From the NCBI GenBank assembly GCA_004554075.1, contig SFOB01000105.1, forward strand, positions 1 through 8,357: a stretch of 8,357 bases of DNA. The letters are read 5' to 3'. The position numbers were made by a program, and so were the translations under genes. The notes beneath the pieces were generated by a model. That model was not told the DNA's origin, made no database searches, and saw only the letters and a program-made list of their open reading frames with translations. Origin of the DNA: Treponema sp. Lineage in GTDB: Bacteria > Spirochaetota > Spirochaetia > Treponematales > Treponemataceae. Each line of letters starts with the position of its first letter. Position 1 is the stretch's first letter. Positions 6,239-8,357 of this stretch are shown piece by piece.

Positions 6239-8155
6239 ATGAAGCCGGTACAATTCGAAGATTATTTAACGGGCATTAATAACAGAATGGGTCTATATCA
6301 TGAATACGATAAGCTTGGAGATACATTAACCAGCTTATTGTTTCTTGATATAGATAATTTTAAAACAGTAAATGATGTATATGGTCATAAAAAAGGCGAC
6401 GAGGTACTAGTCCGGGTTTCTGAAATTATTGTTAATAACACACCCGATAATGCTATTATTGCAAGACTTGGCGGTGATGAATTTGTTGCTGTTATTACAG
6501 GGAATAGTACAAAAGAGTATATCACATCGATAGTATTAAAAATTCTTGAAGATATAAGATGGTGTAAGAAGAAAGACAAAGTATTTGATGTTATATCAGG
6601 AAGTGTCGGGATTGCAGTTAATTTGGATTCAAAGAAAGGCTTAGATGACATTCTTGGAAAAGCAGATAAGGCAATGTATTTTGCAAAGGAAAAAGGAAAA
6701 GATACATATGCATTTTTTGAAGAGTGTGAGAATAAAATAAAATACGAAAAAGAAATAGTTAAGGATGTTATTAATGCTATAGATGAAGGAAGAATACTTG
6801 TAAAATATCATCCTATTATGCACCTTCAAAGTTCAAGGATCGTTTCTACCGAAGCATGCTGCCTGCTTAAGAGAAGTAATGGCATAATACTTGGAAGAAA
6901 TGATTTCAGACCTATTCTTGTTAAAAACAAGCTTATACACTCTATTGATATGTTTGTATATGAACAGGTTTGTAAGGATTACATTAAATATAAGGATATT
7001 AATAATAAAAGAAATAGAATATGTGTCCAGTTTTCTCATCTTTTATTAATTGATGATGAAAAGATTGCTGAGTTACTAAAGGTTACAAAAGAGTATGGAT
7101 TACAGACAGAAAGCATTGAATTAAATTTTGACGAAAGCATTTTCAGCGGCAGAACTGTAGTTTCATTGTTAATTGAGAATATTAAAAAGCTTAATTCCTA
7201 CGGATTTTCCATTTCTTTATCGCACTTTGGAGAGGATTGTTCAAGTGTAAAATATTTAAAAGAGCTTCCTCTTTCAAAGGTGAAGCTTGATAATGAATTT
7301 ATGGCAGAGTGTTTAGAGGATGAAAAAGGCCTTAGGACACTTAAAGGAATCATTAATCTTGGAAAAGGATTCAATTATACTGTTGTTGCAAGCCATGTTG
7401 AGAATGCAGAAGATGCTTTATTATTATCAGAATGCGGGTGTGATGCTGCAACAGGTGATTTCTTCAGTGAGATGATAGATATTGACCGGTATGTTAAGTT
7501 TCTAGAGGATAACATTTCTGAGAATCCGGAAACAGTCAGCTTCAGATTCAATAATAATTTGAAGGCAGATAAAGGAAATATTGAAGGTAAGATTATAGGT
7601 GAAAATGTTAACTTTACAGATGGAATTAATGATGAGTGGAGGGCACTTAGCTTTCCAGGTGGTCCTTCTGCGACAAATTATTTATCATTACCTCCTGTAT
7701 TTCCTAAAGATGATTATACAGTATCAATGTGGATTAAGCAGAGAGAGTCTCAAGACTGGGTTTCGGCATTATATGTAAGATATCAGGGTGGATTTGCTTC
7801 TTTTATGCCTGTTGTTAAAGGTGGAAGAAGCATTTACAGAATTAATGAGGATGCACATCTTGATGTGTGGCATGACGCAATAACAAAAGCTCTTAATGTC
7901 GATGAATGGAATTTTGTTGCAGCAACCTATGATTCATTTGCTGCAATTATCAGATTGTACATAAACGGAGAATTATGTGCAACTATATCAGGTGTTCCTA
8001 ATATGGGAGAGGCAAAGGAAGTATGGATTGGAGGAGATGTCTTCCAGAATTCATTTTGCGGCTTAATCTCAGCAGTCCAGTTTAGTAATGTTACTATGGA
8101 AAGTGTTGAGATTAAAGAGATGTATGACAAAATAAGAGAGGAGCTAAACCACTGA
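6239..8155 (+). CDS. Diguanylate cyclase with degenerate EAL and C-terminal LamG domain
   Basis: A 638-residue protein predicted to make the second messenger c-di-GMP. Residues 1-163 are a GGDEF domain with all key features: 'DYLTGINNR', metal Asp37 in 'FLDIDNFK', and GGDEF at 78-82. The RxxD inhibitory site expected at 70-73 reads DNAI, so product inhibition is probably absent. Residues about 170-430 follow the EAL fold pattern but key positions are changed: EAL is EAC (Glu205 kept), the Asn of NxS is Gln264, the metal Glu is Asn296, DDFG is SHFG (328-331), AEGVE is ASHVE (384-388) and the late Gln is Thr405; Lys349 remains. It should not hydrolyse c-di-GMP. Residues about 433-636 match a LamG/concanavalin-like jellyroll ('YTVSMWIKQ', 'WNFVAATYD', 'RLYINGELCA', 'FCGLISAVQFSNVTM'). 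No signal peptide or membrane helix is seen. It lies three bases after the Cys-rich gene with only a weak ribosome site, suggesting coupling. Confidence 0.9.
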   Translation: MKPVQFEDYLTGINNRMGLYHEYDKLGDTLTSLLFLDIDNFKTVNDVYGHKKGDEVLVRVSEIIVNNTPDNAIIARLGGDEFVAVITGNSTKEYITSIVLKILEDIRWCKKKDKVFDVISGSVGIAVNLDSKKGLDDILGKADKAMYFAKEKGKDTYAFFEECENKIKYEKEIVKDVINAIDEGRILVKYHPIMHLQSSRIVSTEACCLLKRSNGIILGRNDFRPILVKNKLIHSIDMFVYEQVCKDYIKYKDINNKRNRICVQFSHLLLIDDEKIAELLKVTKEYGLQTESIELNFDESIFSGRTVVSLLIENIKKLNSYGFSISLSHFGEDCSSVKYLKELPLSKVKLDNEFMAECLEDEKGLRTLKGIINLGKGFNYTVVASHVENAEDALLLSECGCDAATGDFFSEMIDIDRYVKFLEDNISENPETVSFRFNNNLKADKGNIEGKIIGENVNFTDGINDEWRALSFPGGPSATNYLSLPPVFPKDDYTVSMWIKQRESQDWVSALYVRYQGGFASFMPVVKGGRSIYRINEDAHLDVWHDAITKALNVDEWNFVAATYDSFAAIIRLYINGELCATISGVPNMGEAKEVWIGGDVFQNSFCGLISAVQFSNVTMESVEIKEMYDKIREELNH

Positions 8156-8176
8156 GATCTTCGGGCTTAGCTCCTC
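8138..8176. terminator. Bidirectional palindromic terminator at convergent gene ends
   Basis: GAGGAGCTAA (8138-8147) and TTAGCTCCTC (8167-8176) form a perfect 10-bp stem with a 19-base loop, inside which CC/GG can add two more pairs. On the minus strand the stem is followed by TCTCTTATTTTG, a fair T-rich tail; on the plus strand the tail AACTTATTGTAATT is weaker. The 5' arm lies within the last codons of the GGDEF gene, and the 3' arm contains the TAA that ends the broken minus-strand frame. Confidence 0.65.
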
Positions 8177-8355
8177 AACTTATTGTAATTGGATTGTCCA
8201 TTGGATTGGCCTCCTTTTAAGTTGTTATCTATATATTCTGGTTTCAGACTCGTCTAATCAAAGGTTAATCCTTTCTGTTTCACTTTTAATTCCCAGTCAT
8301 ATTTTAGACCCTGTCCTCGGCACCAGTTCTAGCCGATGATGATTGAAACGGTTCT
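8167..8355 (-). pseudogene. Possible 3' remnant of a minus-strand gene, broken by two TAG codons
   Basis: On the minus strand one frame runs from the window's right edge to TAA at 8169-8167, 63 codons including the stop, with only two interruptions, both TAG (8331-8329 and 8256-8254). Between and after them it reads like ordinary protein, for example 'LKYDWELKVKQKGLTFD' and 'TSLKPEYIDNNLKGG', with codons similar to the rest of the window. The ending 'GGQSNGQSNYNKLRS' contains a short GQSN repeat. It ends exactly at a hairpin that has a T-rich tail on this strand. I do not recognise the family. It may be the decayed C-terminus of a gene beyond the window, or a chance open stretch. Confidence 0.35.
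8188..8211. repeat. Tandem 12-bp duplication
   Basis: ATTGGATTGTCC (8188-8199) is followed immediately by ATTGGATTGGCC (8200-8211), differing at one base. On the minus strand this encodes the GQSN-GQSN repeat of the broken frame, so it may be a coding duplication by slippage and not a regulatory site. Confidence 0.6.
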
Positions 8356-8357
8356 GT

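Noticed and set aside
8175..8201. Eight-codon minus-strand reading frame (MDNPITIS) with a good AAGGAGG eight bases before its ATG
   Set aside because: The ribosome-like bases are also the Lys-Gly-Gly codons of the longer broken frame, and an eight-residue product directly before a terminator has no supporting evidence.
1..8357. CRISPR array, tRNA, rRNA, riboswitch or insertion-sequence ends
   Set aside because: No regular repeat-spacer pattern, no cloverleaf or conserved ribosomal stretch, and no matching terminal inverted repeats were seen by eye.

Overview
The window looks like chromosomal DNA of a low-GC, AT-rich Gram-positive bacterium, most likely an anaerobic gut or rumen Clostridia of the Lachnospiraceae. 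The reasons are AGA-dominated arginine codons, strong AGGAGG-type ribosome sites, a lipoprotein with a long Asp/Glu/Ala linker, and a small Cys-rich protein resembling a family common in that group. The genus is a guess; Lachnospira, Butyrivibrio or Roseburia relatives would all fit.

Region 1 (3-5820, + strand) is an arabino-oligosaccharide utilisation operon. It encodes a sugar-binding lipoprotein, two MalF/MalG-type permeases, a GH51 alpha-L-arabinofuranosidase and a GH43 enzyme that resembles exo-alpha-1,5-L-arabinofuranosidases. Neither hydrolase has a signal peptide, so the likely scheme is that arabinan or arabinoxylan fragments are captured outside, imported intact, and trimmed to L-arabinose in the cytoplasm. 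No ATPase gene is present, so the transporter probably borrows a shared MsmX/MsiK-type ATPase. A hairpin after the binding-protein gene probably gives a binding-protein excess over the permeases. The promoter and any regulator lie upstream of the window.

Region 2 (5821-5980) is a 160-base spacer with two consecutive terminator-like hairpins and, overlapping the second, a candidate promoter with an extended -10 for the next unit.

Region 3 (5981-8155, + strand) is a two-gene unit: an 84-residue protein with eight cysteines, then, three bases later, a 638-residue protein with an intact GGDEF (diguanylate cyclase) domain, an EAL-like domain that has lost most of its metal and catalytic residues, and a C-terminal LamG/concanavalin-type domain. 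No signal peptide or membrane segment is seen. This is the most interesting gene of the window: a cytoplasmic c-di-GMP synthase whose only apparent sensory module is a lectin-like domain at the C-terminal end, next to a sugar-uptake operon.

Region 4 (8156-8357) has no intact gene. A minus-strand reading frame of about 62 codons looks protein-like but is broken by two TAG codons; it converges on the GGDEF gene and shares a palindromic terminator with it. It could be the decayed 3' end of a gene entering from the right.
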